Positions 1 through 9,016 of a stretch of 21,976 nucleotides of DNA are shown piece by piece (position 1 is the first letter of the stretch; each line of letters opens with the position of its first letter). This stretch comes from Chara braunii (lineage: Eukaryota; Streptophyta; Charophyceae; Charales; Characeae). The stretch spans positions 344,972-366,947 of the forward strand of contig BFEA01000077.1 of the NCBI GenBank assembly GCA_003427395.1, in the 5' to 3' direction. The notes beneath the pieces were generated by a model, which ran no database searches, was not told the DNA's origin, and saw only the letters and a program-made list of their open reading frames with translations. The position numbers and the translations under genes are program-made.

Positions 1-32
1 CCCCCCCCCCCCCCCCCCCACACACACACACA
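1..32. repeat. Homopolymer C run followed by (CA)n
   Basis: Nineteen C residues are followed directly by a short CA dinucleotide run. This is simple sequence. A contig edge or assembly stop at such a run is possible, so the exact length of the C tract should not be trusted. Confidence 0.9.
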
Positions 33-61
33 AATATTAATATTTTGAAGTTTGTTGTCAA

Positions 62-135
62 TGGTTGTTGTCAGGGTTTGAACCCACACACAAATTTGAG
101 GTACGCAACTGCCTGATCGATAACCACTAGGGGAC
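62..135 (-). mobile_element. tRNA-like SINE head (pol III A/B boxes), minus strand
   Basis: Read on the minus strand, a tRNA-like promoter is visible. A B box GGGTTCAAACCC lies at 74-85, and a D-arm/A-box-like CCTAGTGGTTATCGA lies near 117-132, about 40 nt upstream, which is the normal tRNA spacing. No full cloverleaf can be folded and the 5' side runs into a T-rich tract, so a SINE head or tRNA relic is more likely than a working tRNA. The body would run toward the window start, where it meets the CA/poly-C tract. Confidence 0.5.
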
Positions 136-243
136 TGTTTTTTTTTTTTTTTAAGTTTATCCGACGTTTGGCAACTGGCAGGTCAGGATGTGGCTGTGTG
201 TCCAAACCCTAACATTGCGCAGTGATGCAGGCGGGTTCAGTCC

Positions 244-860
244 CGCAATTTTCAAGCGCCACCTTTGACGATTTTTCGCGCTCAGAAGAATTCAATACAA
301 AATCTGAAAAAATGAGATCCTGTAGATTAGGTTGTGATCTTTCCAGGACAAATATCAAAAAAATAAAAAAAACAAAATTGACCATGAAATAAATGTCGCG
401 CTGTTTCATTGCATTTTTCATTTTTGCCATTCTGACACGTGTTGGCCAAAGTGAAAAGTACCCCAACTTCCGCGATGTTTTGCGCTCAGAAGGTTGACTC
501 AAGAACTCTGCAAATTGATGGGCCTCGAGATTTGTTCGTGATCTTTCCATAAAAAAACATTTTAAAAAATTACAAAAATATTTAGGATCGTGAAGAAAAT
601 GTCGCGCCAATTCGTCCTATAAACAATTTTTCATGTTTTTTGTTACTCTATTAGGTGTCCGCCAACGGGAAAAGTACCCCGACTTCAGCGATTTTTCCCG
701 TATAACACAGTACCCCAAGAAGTCTGAAAATAAGAGGCTGTGTAGATTTCGTCGTGATCTTTTTAGCAAAAATATTTAAGAAATTAGAAAAAATGATTTC
801 AACTATGAAAAATATCACAGGAGCAATTTCATGCATGTACATTTTTGTCGCTTGCCGGTT
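244..860. repeat. Three-copy tandem array, unit about 200-220 bp
   Basis: Three diverged head-to-tail copies begin near 244, 443 and 664. Each has the same order of landmarks. These are a CGATTTTTCGCGCTCAGAAG-like segment (269, 473, 690), an AATCTGAAAATAAGAG-like segment, a TGTAGATT..GTGATCTTT segment, an AT-rich part with AAAAATATTTAA, and GTCGCGC. Copies 2 and 3 share AAAAGTACCCC followed by ACTTC. Short open frames on the minus strand arise from the array and carry no recognisable domain. It could be a satellite fragment or an internal repeat of a larger element. Confidence 0.75.
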
Positions 861-869
861 TTCCTGACT

Positions 870-885
870 GTGCTACCAGTAGCAC
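870..885. repeat. Short inverted repeat GTGCTAC-CA-GTAGCAC
   Basis: Perfect 7-bp arms flank a 2-bp centre. The repeat lies just outside the end of the homologous element block at 902-1440. It may mark that element's border or may be coincidental. Confidence 0.5.
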
Positions 886-901
886 TTATAAACCTGTGCT
901 T

Positions 902-1440
902 CCGGTGTTGAGCACATCAGCTGCCGCCTTTTTGCAAAGCGCGGGAGCCCTCCCGGCCATGTCACGCAGGAGTAAAACCAAATAAAAACAGAGACAACTT
1001 AGGAATGACACATAATATTCCACGAGCCACCGAGACGGGTGCGAGGTCACGTCGTCCCTTCGCCGCTCTAGCCGGGTGCGCCAGCGGTACATCATACTAC
1101 ATCCCGCATTCCCCTACGACAGGATAGGTTTCTGTGGGGCATAAGTTTTCCTTCCCTAAGGGGCTGTCACCACCCTTAGGGGCATATCCCTACCGAGCTA
1201 CTGACCCACGTACGAAAGCTTTGAGATGCAATTGCACAGGTAGGTCAGCCTAGGACGCTTGTTCGTTCGTTTTAGTATAGATATGCTTGGTTAACGCCAA
1301 GCGGACTCGAGCGTCGTCCGGTCTTTAGGGCGCTGATCTCCTTAGAACGAAGCTGATGCCGGTCGACTAGGACGGTCTCTACCAAGCATGAAACCAAACA
1401 TTAATCCTAGTCCCTTAGACACACAGTTAAACAAAAATTA
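902..1440 (-). mobile_element. Conserved end block of a large repeat element, copy 1 (LTR-like)
   Basis: Read on the minus strand this block is collinear with 13755-14203 on the plus strand. Shared words in order are AATTTTTGT, TCCTAGTCGACC, GGTAGCTCG, GGTGGTGACA / GAGGTGACAA, CCTATCCT.TCGTAGGGG, CTGGCGCAC.CGGC.AGAGCGG, ACTCCTGCGTGAC.. then GGAGGG, and GATG.GCTC.ACA. The two copies are clearly diverged, with indels. No reverse transcriptase, primer-binding site or integrase is visible nearby, so LTR identity is inferred from context only. A hairpin with arms CCCTAAGGG/CCCTTAGGG (1154-1181) is present in this copy and not kept in the other. Confidence 0.7.
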
Positions 1441-2687
1441 TAACAACTATATATAAGTAACATAATTACATAAAAAAGAGTCGACCGTAGTCGATAAGAA
1501 TGTACATCTAACCCAAAATAATAACTGGGAGAATTCAAATCTTCATTTGATACATCCAATATCACAAGATCAAAATGAAATCCGACCACCCTAGATCGAA
1601 CTCCAAAAAACAATCATACAACCGCCAACAAAACGTTAGTTATGACAACCGCATCGATGCAGCCAACAAGGTAGTCGGAGAACATTAGTTTTGACTTGAT
1701 GAGACGCGCTCCCAAAGTCATTCATTCCACCCTATTGCCGACCTAAAGTTAGGAACGCACACACCCGTCTCCATACATTCCCATTTTTTTTAGATAATTG
1801 TCTGCTTTGCGGATAATTCTTGATTAGGTGCATTGCTTGAAGTGTTGCACGTCTCTCCTTCTAGAAAGAAGTCAGGGCACTCCTCCTCGCCCGAGCACAA
1901 CTCAGAAGTCGGGTCGTCTCCACCGAATTGGCAGAGTACCACCCCGTAGAACAGTCCATTCTAGGTCGATAGCAGGGTCGTTTCCTAAAGCAACAAACCC
2001 CCGTCCCAGATGTTTCCTGAAGACAGAGGTTGTGTTCACTGCAAGTAGCTTTCATATATTCTCATTTCTCCTAAGTTCATGGTAACTTTGACGAAAAGAG
2101 TTCGAAGGGATAAAGAATGAGAATCATTTGGACAGTTATAAGGTCATTTGGGATAGAAAGGGACAATCCTCGGGAAAATACTAAGTCTGATTATCTTCAT
2201 CCTCATCTTGTTCACGATATTTATTTCACGACACCCGTTGAATTTATTCGAACTACAATTGCTTTTAACATTTAGACAGGTGAAAGAGAGAAAGAAAACA
2301 ATATTTTTCTTCATCTCGAATAAGCATAATCAATCTCCTTTGCAAGCATCATTCTACCTACTTGCACAGCATGCAAAGAAAACAAGTTCGAAAGAAAACA
2401 GTACAATTCAATACTCAGGTCAGACCTTTTCATTCACATGCATGACTCGCACAACTTTCCTCTACCTTTTATTTTGAACATTGAAAACGAACAGGGTCAA
2501 ACAAGGTGTGGGTTCACGCAAGTGTGAAGGGAAATATGAGTCAAACAACTAACTGACCTTGAGTAAAGTTTGATCCGGCTCACTCAAGAAAGTCGGGTAA
2601 TAGTCCAATCAAATTTGAAAAAACCGATCTTCGTTATAGCTGAAAATATGCAGTTCACATGAAAATACACGGGCATGAATATGAATG
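1441..2687. other. Unassigned intergenic sequence
   Basis: There is no RNA gene, no tandem structure and no open frame with a recognisable domain. Open frames of 60-90 codons occur on both strands at the level expected by chance. The stretch next to 1440 may be the weakly conserved inner part of the element whose end block lies at 902-1440. Confidence 0.5.
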
Positions 2688-2873
2688 TATGCGCGTGTGT
2701 TTGTGTATGTGTGTGTTTGTAAGTGTGTGTGTGTGTGTGTGTGTGTGCTTGTAAGTGTATGTGTGTGTTTGTAAATTGTAAGTGTGTGTGTGTATGTATA
2801 TGTGTGTGTTTGTAAGTGTGTGTGTGATGTGTGTGTTTGTAAGTGTGTGTGTGTGTGTAATGTAAGTGTGTCT
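2688..2873. repeat. Imperfect (GT)n microsatellite
   Basis: A GT-rich tract in which runs of GTGTGT alternate with TTTGTAAG interruptions. The GTTTGTAAGTGTGTG word recurs several times, so a compound unit appears to have expanded. Threonine/histidine-rich frames on the minus strand and Val/Cys-rich frames on the plus strand are by-products. Confidence 0.9.
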
Positions 2874-3385
2874 GTGCCTGCGCGTGAGAGTGTGTCTCGC
2901 CTTACTCACAACCTCGTTCCCCAACACACAGATTCCACTTGCACCCAAGGACCACCCTGCGCCACACCCAACTTACATCAGCGCAGCTTGGCTATGGCTG
3001 CTTGCTCCTTCCTGCTCGCCCGTGAGCGCGTGAGTGGCACGAGCTACAGCGCGGCAGCGCTTATGAAGCATGCAGCCAGCACCCGAATGCCCAATGTGGA
3101 GGCAGGCCCTTTGCTATATCGAAGTGGCCTGCCTGTGTTCAGTCCCAGGAAGCTTCCAGTAGGCCCGGGTAGCTTGAGGCACAGCACGAACGAGAACAAG
3201 CCTTGGGCCTGAGAAGGTTGCATGCCCCCAACTGCCTTTGGCCTGTGTTTGGCCCAGTACACGTATCCAGCCCAGGGCCTGCTTTCCATCCATTCACACA
3301 GGCGGCCCAGGACCTGGGTTCCCTCAACCAACTGACACCAGACTCATGCAACCTGCTACAGACCCAATTTTGTGTGTCTGTGTGT
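2874..3385. other. GC-richer unassigned stretch
   Basis: The base composition rises compared with both flanks. Words such as GGCCCAG and GGCCTG recur between 3160 and 3320. Both strands stay open for 70-140 codons, but no domain, splice-supported exon or RNA gene can be recognised. Confidence 0.4.
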
Positions 3386-3760
3386 CGTTTTTTCCTTTTT
3401 TCAATTTGCTTTTTATGGTTTTGATTTTTTAAAAAATACACGATGTTCCAAAAAATAAAATAAAAAATAAATTGTTGTACATCTTTGAAAGATCTACAAC
3501 CCTATATTTTTTATTTATTTTTTTGTTTTCGTTTCAGCCCTTAAAAAATTTGTGTGAAACCCAAAACAAAAACACTCATTTCATTTTCGTTTTTGTTTTT
3601 TCATTGTGTGTTTATGTTTTTGATTTTTTTTTAAATAGATTTAAAAATCAAAAAATAAAAATAAAAATACAGGGTTGTAGTCCTCAAGAAAACCTACAAC
3701 CTCATATTTGTTTTTTGTTTTTTTGGATAATTTTTAGCCCACGAAAAAAATCATCCCGGA
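3386..3760. repeat. AT-rich tandem pair (about 200-bp unit) with a TTGTAG...CTACAA hairpin in each copy
   Basis: Two copies (about 3386-3545 and 3585-3760) share the order TTTATG-TTTTGATTTTTT, an A/T run, a short hairpin and CCTATATTTTTT or CTCATATTTG, then a T-rich run and AGCCC. The hairpins are TTGTACATCTTTGAAAGATC.. (from about 3473) and GTTGTAGTCCTCAAG.. (from about 3674). A related hairpin, GTTGTAGATC with AGATCTA, lies inside the element at 9017-9504 (9157-9180). This suggests the AT-rich core is a shared module. Confidence 0.65.
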
Positions 3761-3778
3761 CCCCGTTAATTCCCATCC

Positions 3779-3838
3779 AACTCGCGTTTGAACGGGAGTT
3801 TAACGCGAATTCAACGCGCGTTGAAGTTTTCAACGAGA
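3779..3838. repeat. Cluster of GTTNAACGCG-type words with a perfect 16-bp palindrome
   Basis: TTCAACGCGCGTTGAA at 3810-3825 is a perfect palindrome. Around it lie CGCGTTTGAACG, GTTTAACGCG and TTTTCAACGAG, all variants of one word in alternating orientation. The pattern resembles the palindromic end arms of the elements at 9017, 18451 and 21269. No matching left arm was found, so this may be one arm of a truncated element. Confidence 0.6.
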
Positions 3839-3902
3839 AAGCCGTGTTAAATCCAATTTCGGACACAGGCTGCCGCCGCGGCGTCAAGACCATCCTAAGG
3901 AA

Positions 3903-4450
3903 AGGTGCTGCCGGATTTGCAGCGTGGCGCCGATGTTTTTTTTAATGTGGGTGTGGGGAGGTGTTGCTCGATCAGTGGCGCGGCAACGGTAGTGTATCCG
4001 ATGGAGTTACACTGCCGAAATTTTGACTCGGCGGCAGTTTTTTTTAGGGGGAAGTGTTGCTCGTTCGACAACACAGCAACGACAATGTATTCAGCAGGGT
4101 AGTTGTGCTGACAAATTTACAGCGCGACGAGCGGCAGTCCCGCTTTTAATTTTTGATGTGCGCGGTAACGATGGACTAATTCTCTCATGATCCGGCGGTA
4201 GTATGGACAGCGGTGCACATTTGGGATTGTGCGGCAGTGGTGTGTGAGCATGCGACAATGTTATTGGACGACCTTGATACCAGTTTTAGCGACAACACCA
4301 AGCGGTAATTCGGCTGTTAATCTTTTGTGGTGCACAACGGTTGTGGCGAATTTCAGCATGATGTAGAGGTTGGGCTAGCGCTGGTATGTGGTTGGGATTG
4401 TGCGGAGCTGGTGCACGATTGGGTCTGTGCGGCAGTGGTGCATGGGCCGA
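3903..4450. repeat. Three-copy tandem (about 95-110 bp) followed by G/T-rich duplications
   Basis: Copies begin near 3905, 4010 and 4108. Each has (G/C)TGCTGCC or similar, AATTTGCAG / AATTTTGAC / AATTTACAG, a CGGCGGCAG-like segment, a T run, GTGTTGCTCG in the first two, and GGCAACGGTAGTGTAT or a degenerate form. From 4207 a second pattern, GGGATTGTGCGGC-GTGGTG, is repeated at about 4221, 4394 and 4422. No gene is seen. Confidence 0.55.
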
Positions 4451-4884
4451 CGACATGAAGAGAGCGCGGAGTGAGTGCTCGCGTCAATGGCTATTGGAGC
4501 TTGCGGTTTGCGTCGGAAGGACATCCTAATTTATTTTTTTGGGGCATGCGGCACATGCAGTTTTTCGTCAGAGCCACCTTTATTTTTTTTGTGGTGCGTA
4601 GTGCGAGCGATTTTAAGTTCTGGACCATTTGGTGTTGTGGACGATGGTGTGGAACCATCTTAGGACCATCTTGGGATCAAGTGGGACCAACTTGGGGTAC
4701 GGACGTGGTGCAGTGGGACTGCGTTGGGACTGTCTGAAACATTGGGGTCATGTGGGAGTTATTCTTGGTAACACCCTCCTGGAGGGTTATTCCACTAGAG
4801 TTCTCTCAATGAACCCGACTCTTGCTTATTTGAGTACTTGAGAGATGACGTGGACCGTGATTCAGGAAAGAGGCGACAATTTGC
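4451..4884. other. Unassigned G/T-rich stretch
   Basis: Short GGGACCAACTTGGG / GGACCATCTTGGG words repeat at about 4651-4700. No RNA gene or protein domain is recognised. Plus-strand frames of 62-88 codons are rich in Trp, Gly and Cys and look like by-products of the composition. Confidence 0.4.
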
Positions 4885-5029
4885 TGGACCCGATTTCCAG
4901 CAGGTGTAGCTCCCCACCAATAGATGGAGCATTCAACGCTGGAACCTACTTAACGGGGATGCTCTTATCTCCTCATTAAGTAGGTTTCTTGTATACGGAG
5001 TTAAAAAAAAAAGAAAAAAGAAAAAAAAG
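4885..5029 (+). mobile_element. SINE-like family P, copy 1, with A-rich tail
   Basis: The family word CCACCAATAGATGGAGC (4915-4930) follows GGACCCGATTTCCAGCAGG. The copy ends in an A-rich tail interrupted by G (from about 5003). The same start, middle and A-rich end recur at 14690-14912, 16611-16749 and, inverted, at 19536-19686. The short length, A tail and dispersed copies fit a non-autonomous retroposon (SINE, or the 3' end of a LINE). No clear target duplication was found for this copy. Confidence 0.65.
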
Positions 5030-5063
5030 GAAGTAGGAAGTAAGTAAGACCTTGCCTGCCAGT

Positions 5064-5150
5064 CCAGTTGATGTGGCTCAGTGGTTAGAGCACCTGTTGG
5101 AAATGCGCATTGTGGTATGAGGTTGCGGGTTCAAACAGTTAATTGCAACC
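5064..5150 (+). mobile_element. tRNA-derived SINE head
   Basis: The A box TGGCTCAGTGG lies at 5074-5084, inside a D-arm with stem GCTC/GAGC and loop AGTGGTTA. The B box GGTTCAAACAG lies at 5129-5139, about 44 bp downstream. The T-arm stem does not close, and the acceptor and anticodon arms are not convincing. It is therefore a tRNA-derived promoter of a SINE rather than a tRNA gene. It begins shortly after the A-rich tail of the preceding family P copy. Confidence 0.65.
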
Positions 5151-5373
5151 TTGCGCCTGGACACTGGCAGGGCATTAGATTGACGCACGGTTGGACATAC
5201 ACTCCCCTTGGGCTGACGCATGGTACTATTACTGACACTGTCTGCTTACCACCCAAGGGTTGTTCATGGTGTTGTATGTTGGTTTTGGGTTTCACATGGG
5301 CTGCTTGGGGGTGTTGGTCTTGGGTGTTCTGTTGATCTCCCTCTGGCATATCACATGTTCATGCCACTTCCGG

Positions 5374-5440
5374 GAGTCGCTCAAATGGCAGGGTCATTCG
5401 ATTACACGTTACAAGGTCACGGGTTCAAGCTTGGTTCGGA
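5374..5440 (+). mobile_element. Second tRNA-like pol III head (weaker)
   Basis: A B-box-like GGGTTCAAGC lies at 5421-5430, preceded about 33-40 bp upstream by TCGCTCAAATGG (5377-5388), an A-box-like word. The layout matches the head at 5064 but the A box is poorer. It could be a second SINE family or an older copy. Confidence 0.4.
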
Positions 5441-5639
5441 ACATGGGGGGGTCCTTTTCCAGCTTACCCCGTTCTCTCTTCGATATACACAGATGATGAT
5501 GCCGATACATCTCGATACATTGATTCACAAAGCACACACAGCCTTCAGACATTTACATTGCTTGCGAATTATACATGGCCTATGGGCTTCCACACATGGT
5601 GCTGTCTGTACATCTTGACACATAGATACACGAGTATAC

Positions 5640-6160
5640 ATAGCCTTTGGGTATAAACATACATTGGGAAATACACAAGTATCAGACTAGGGGGTCTAGT
5701 CACTGGGTGGGGTCTAGTATCTGCAGTAGGTACTTTAACGGACCAATTTCTGTTCCGCGCGATCTTCTGCGTGGTGACAATGAGGGGTCCTAAGTTGGGA
5801 AGGTTGGGTCAATTACGGGAGATTGAGACCGAAGGGAAAATTGCATCGGTGTCCTCGTTTCTTCGTCTTTTTGCATCGCTTCTTTTCGGATGGCTGGGTT
5901 CAGAGTCGGGCGAGTCCCGGGATGGTCGATCGAGTGACTGGTGCGCCGCCGCGCACGCGATTGATAACGGTTGACGTTGCTTCTTTCTTGGTTCTGTTGT
6001 CGGGTTTTCGGCGCAGAGATCGAGCAAGGAGGTTTTGCTTCGTTCCTTTTAAATTTCCTTTTATATTCCTTTTCGAATCTTGTCGGGCCTTGATGGGTCT
6101 CGGAATATCAGACTTTCTTCTCGGAATTTGCGCTTTATTGAAGTCTTTTCTGCATTAGTT
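5640..6160. other. Unassigned, apparently low-copy sequence
   Basis: No copies elsewhere in the window and no simple repeat. Arg- and Ser-rich frames of 67-111 codons are open on both strands between 5771 and 6158. None has a recognisable domain or a convincing set of splice sites. Confidence 0.35.
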
Positions 6161-6208
6161 AGGAATTTAGGAATTTAGGAATTTAGAAATTTAGAAATTT
6201 AGAAATTC
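6161..6208. repeat. Octamer tandem repeat with a variant switch (3 + 3 copies)
   Basis: Three copies of AGGAATTT are followed by three of AGAAATTT, the last ending in C. The array changes variant once, in the middle, which suggests two successive local expansions. Confidence 0.9.
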
Positions 6209-6526
6209 GGGATTTCTTTTGCCGCGCGTTGCTTTTACTTGCGAGCTTCTTTTTGCGGCTGCAACGGAGCTCTGATTAGTCGGCACCCTTAATCTTGTGT
6301 GTAACTTTAATTTTTTTGGGCAGGCGCCATTGTAACTGTATCCTTCTTCTTGAGCTTCGTCTTTCCCGCCCTCTCTTTTCCTTTTGTTGTGTCTAGTCGA
6401 CCCGCGGGCTGCATGATCGGATCGATGCGTGGAGAGTGGCTACGTCCCCCACACTGCGGTCTGGTCATGCAGAACGTAGGCAATCCCTTCCCTTCTTCCT
6501 AAGTCCTTGCGATTCCGTGTTCTTCG

Positions 6527-6641
6527 TGCATGCATGCATGCTATAAAATCCGGTTGCACGATTAGATAGCTTTCTTAAACAGTTGATGGAAGCTCAGGGA
6601 GCGCGATCAGTGAGGGTCGGCTCACGAGCGAAGTAAGAGGT
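6527..6641 (+). promoter_or_regulatory. Candidate pol II promoter: RY repeat, TATA box, downstream splice donor
   Basis: TGCATGCATGCATGC (6527-6541) contains overlapping CATGCATG, the RY/Sph core bound by plant B3 factors. TATAAAAT follows at once (6542-6549). A start would be expected near 6570-6580. A consensus donor GAG|GTAAGT begins its GT at 6640, and a fair acceptor (GTTGTCTCAG, ending at 7060) lies downstream. The only ATG in the would-be first exon (about 6586) opens 16 codons and stops before the donor, so the exon would be untranslated or the transcript non-coding. Seen: the motifs. Inferred: that they work together. Confidence 0.3.
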
Positions 6642-6806
6642 AAGTGAGGTGGGAGTTGGGCGACCCGACGAGCTGGTGCCAAATGCACGGGGTTGACGCG
6701 TGGGGCTACGACGGACTGTAGCGCGCGGGCGAACCTGATGGGCGCAGGAGGAATAAGCGGGGTGACAACTTCGTGGGTTGGTCCGTGACAATTGACTGTC
6801 CGCATC

Positions 6807-6834
6807 GGAGAGAGAGAGAGAGAGAGAGAGAGAG
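6807..6834. repeat. (GA)n microsatellite
   Basis: An uninterrupted GA run of about 14 units. It gives a Ser/Leu-rich frame on the minus strand that has no other support. Confidence 0.95.
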
Positions 6835-7400
6835 TTGAGGTGGATGGACGTGGAGTTGTAATTTTTTTTGTCTTTCTCAATCTTGTGCATAAGTTTTGAT
6901 TTCGGCCTCGGGCGATTCGCCATTATTTTTCGATTCGGCATCTCTCCTTGTTTTCGCCTTTGATTGGCGCTCCTCCTCGATTTTGATCTCTCCTTCTTGT
7001 ATATAACGGATGGATGGGTTCTGCATAAGGGATGGTTGAATGACGTGCTTGTTGTCTCAGAGTCTCTTTTTGTTCATCTTGGCTCGCGAAGAATGGATAA
7101 TGACAGGGGTTGATGTTGTTGCGATGTCGAATGTATGGGGTAATGTCACTTTGCATAACGGGAGTATTTGCTGACTGAATGATCAGATGATTGGGCGATT
7201 GTCTAGGCCACGTAGAGACTTTGTAGGTAGGATTGAACTCTCACTTTTGCACAAGAATCAGCCAGCAGACCTGTGTATGAATAGGGTTGAAGGTCCGACG
7301 AGGCTATCCCCTATGGTTTTGTTGCTACAGGGACGAAGCTTTTTCTTACCTTATGGCTTTATCTTTATCTTCCGTAAGTATTACTTCACCATATATTGAT

Positions 7401-7426
7401 AGTAATATTATTATTATTATTATATT
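7401..7426. repeat. (ATT)n microsatellite
   Basis: A short ATT run just upstream of the rRNA-like segment. It may interrupt the rRNA similarity. Confidence 0.9.
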
Positions 7427-7435
7427 CGTGTGTTA

Positions 7436-7955
7436 ACCTTTGTCGGGCACAACATCGGGATCGATTGAGGTCAATGCACATGCAGACCGGCGGGTGATCG
7501 GTCCACTAAAAGGAAGAAACTGGGACTAGTTAAATCCAGTGATCTCCTTTCACGACAGGCTATGGTCCCCGGAATGAGTTCGTCATTCCAAATGTCTTTC
7601 GTGCATGCTCCACGCATGAAATAAGTCGTGTCCATCTCGTTGCGGACATCTGCACTTGACTACGCCAAAGTGGGCAATTCATTAGGTGACTTGGTGTCGT
7701 GGACCCGAAGTAGGTGCCCAGCTTATCGCCCGGAAATCCACAGCGAGAGATTTGAGTGAGAGCAAGTCCGTTGGGGCAAGAAGAGCGGGGACTGTGTCGA
7801 GGCACAGGGGGGGGGCCATGCGGTAGGTTTTGCAGCAGGCCCAGCGCACATCTTACTCAATTATAACCACGAAGGTCAAGTATGAGGGGTGGAAGACTAA
7901 TCGGACCATCTAGTGGTTGGTTCGTTCCAATGCCTCCTTCGGCTAGCTGGGACTA
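7436..7955 (+). pseudogene. Diverged large-subunit (25S/28S) rRNA fragment
   Basis: Several landmarks of plant 25S rRNA occur in order and at nearly native spacing. TTTGTCGGG is at 7439 (family TTGTCGGG before domain D2). GGACATCTGCACTTGACT is at 7644 (family GACATGTGTGCGAGTC). TTTGAGTGAGAGCA is at 7751 (family TTCGAGTGAGAGCA). CAGGCCCAGCG is near 7832. GTATGAGGGG then GGAAGACTAATCGGACCATC is at 7879-7910 (family GTATAGGGGCGAAAGACTAATCGAACCATC). TAGCTGG is at 7944. The roughly 515-bp span matches the distance between these landmarks in 25S as I remember it. Many substitutions hit positions that are near-invariant in rRNA, so this is a pseudogene. Faint similarity may reach up to about 7160, near a 25S 5' end, but I do not claim it. 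The fragment stops where a U6-like sequence starts. Confidence 0.75.
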
Positions 7956-7967
7956 CTGGCCGCTTTA

Positions 7968-8074
7968 GTCCTTCGGGACATCCGTTAAAACTGGAACGAC
8001 ACGGAGAAGATTAGTCTGGCGTTTGCTCAAAGATGACGCGTATAAACCGAGGGAGGGTCGAAGCAACTTTTTTT
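7968..8074 (+). pseudogene. U6 spliceosomal snRNA-like sequence, probably a pseudogene
   Basis: U6 is the catalytic snRNA of the spliceosome. Nearly the full length of plant U6 (about 100 nt) is recognisable. There is a 5' hairpin GTCC-TTCG-GGAC (7968-7979), then ACATCCG, AAAACTGGAACGA, GGAGAAGATTAG, ATGACGCGTATAAA, and a T7 run (8068-8074) that would act as a pol III terminator. Two key sites differ from the family. The invariant ACAGAGA box reads ACGGAGA (8001-8007), and the catalytic AGC triad reads AGT (8013-8015). No TATA box or plant USE (TCCCACATCG) lies upstream; rRNA-like DNA is there instead. This argues for a pseudogene. Against simple decay, the 5' hairpin has lost a base pair symmetrically and the internal stem-loop still pairs (TTTG with CAAA, GCGT with ACGC). 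A diverged functional copy is the less likely alternative. Confidence 0.85.
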
Positions 8075-9009
8075 GTTATGATTTTCGTTGTACGCTCAAC
8101 AAGGGACAACGCTGTGAGAGGTAAAACAGGCCGACGTCAACGGGGCAAAGACGAGCGAACCCAGACCGGGGTTGTGCTAAGTACGTGCAACGAAGAGGAT
8201 ACGACGAGAAGAACGACGATGGTGAGAAGCTGAGCAGGGCGCAGTAGAAGAGCCTGAGGGTAGCACACACGATTGCTGACGGATTTGGGTGGAGGAAGAA
8301 GTGAGGTAGAGGTTTTATGGTGAGACGAACTCAAATTTGGAGTTAGATTAATATGAAAGTTAGTGAAACACTGAAAAGGAAGTTAGTGGAGAAAAGAAGC
8401 GCACAGAGAGATGGCGATAGTGAAAATAGCCACAACAGGGATTGTCTAACTCGTCCGATTCCTAACGAAATCGATCGAGGAGAAATGCAAATTGGGGGTT
8501 CTCGGGGCTTGCGACTCCGAATTCACAGCTGGATTTGCAAGGTACTGAGTAGTTTTGCGACTATATGAGTAAAAAGCCGCATGTTATGGAGAGAGAGGGA
8601 GAGTAGGAATAAAGAGTGCACATCGCACTCGTTTCTCGGAGGAATCAATCGCAAAAACTTGTTAATCAGGGGTTTCTGCTTGTTGCGAGTTAAATGGAAG
8701 GCTTAGCTAAAACTGTGGGTTGCTAGTTTCGATGCTTCGAGGATAATGGACTGCGCCGGTAGTAAAGTTTCCTGGATGGACGGTGTATTTACCCACGATC
8801 TAAAAGAGGATTCATTCCCTTTTTTGTACGTTAGATAGGTTCGATTCGCGACAAAGGCGAATGTAAGGCGTGAAGGGGATAGGGCGAAGAAGGTACCAAG
8901 AGCAAGCACGTGAGAGGGAAGGAGGCTTATTGCAAGGACGCATCTGGCCGAACTCTAGCAAGAAGTGCATTCTTATTTTGCACGTTGAGAAAAAATAATG
9001 GGGCGTATG
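8075..9009. other. Unassigned sequence
   Basis: No repeat copy, RNA gene or recognisable protein domain was seen. Frames of 60-70 codons on both strands appear random. A short purine-rich (GA) stretch occurs near 8588-8604. Confidence 0.4.
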
Positions 9010-9016
9010 TATCACC

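Noticed and set aside
2655-3212. Thr/His-rich and Val/Cys-rich open frames
   Set aside because: They translate the GT microsatellite and a GC-rich flank. No domain or start context supports them.
5064-5150. A functional tRNA gene
   Set aside because: Only the D-arm and box sequences hold. The T-arm, anticodon arm and acceptor stem do not close.
7160-7435. Extension of the 25S similarity up to the rRNA 5' end
   Set aside because: A GGAGTATTTGCTGACT-like match near 7161 is suggestive, but the following 250 bp have no solid landmark. An alignment would be needed.
7560-7805. 81-codon minus-strand frame with several Cys residues
   Set aside because: It lies antisense to the 25S rRNA-like segment and is explained by it. 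No zinc-knuckle pattern is present.
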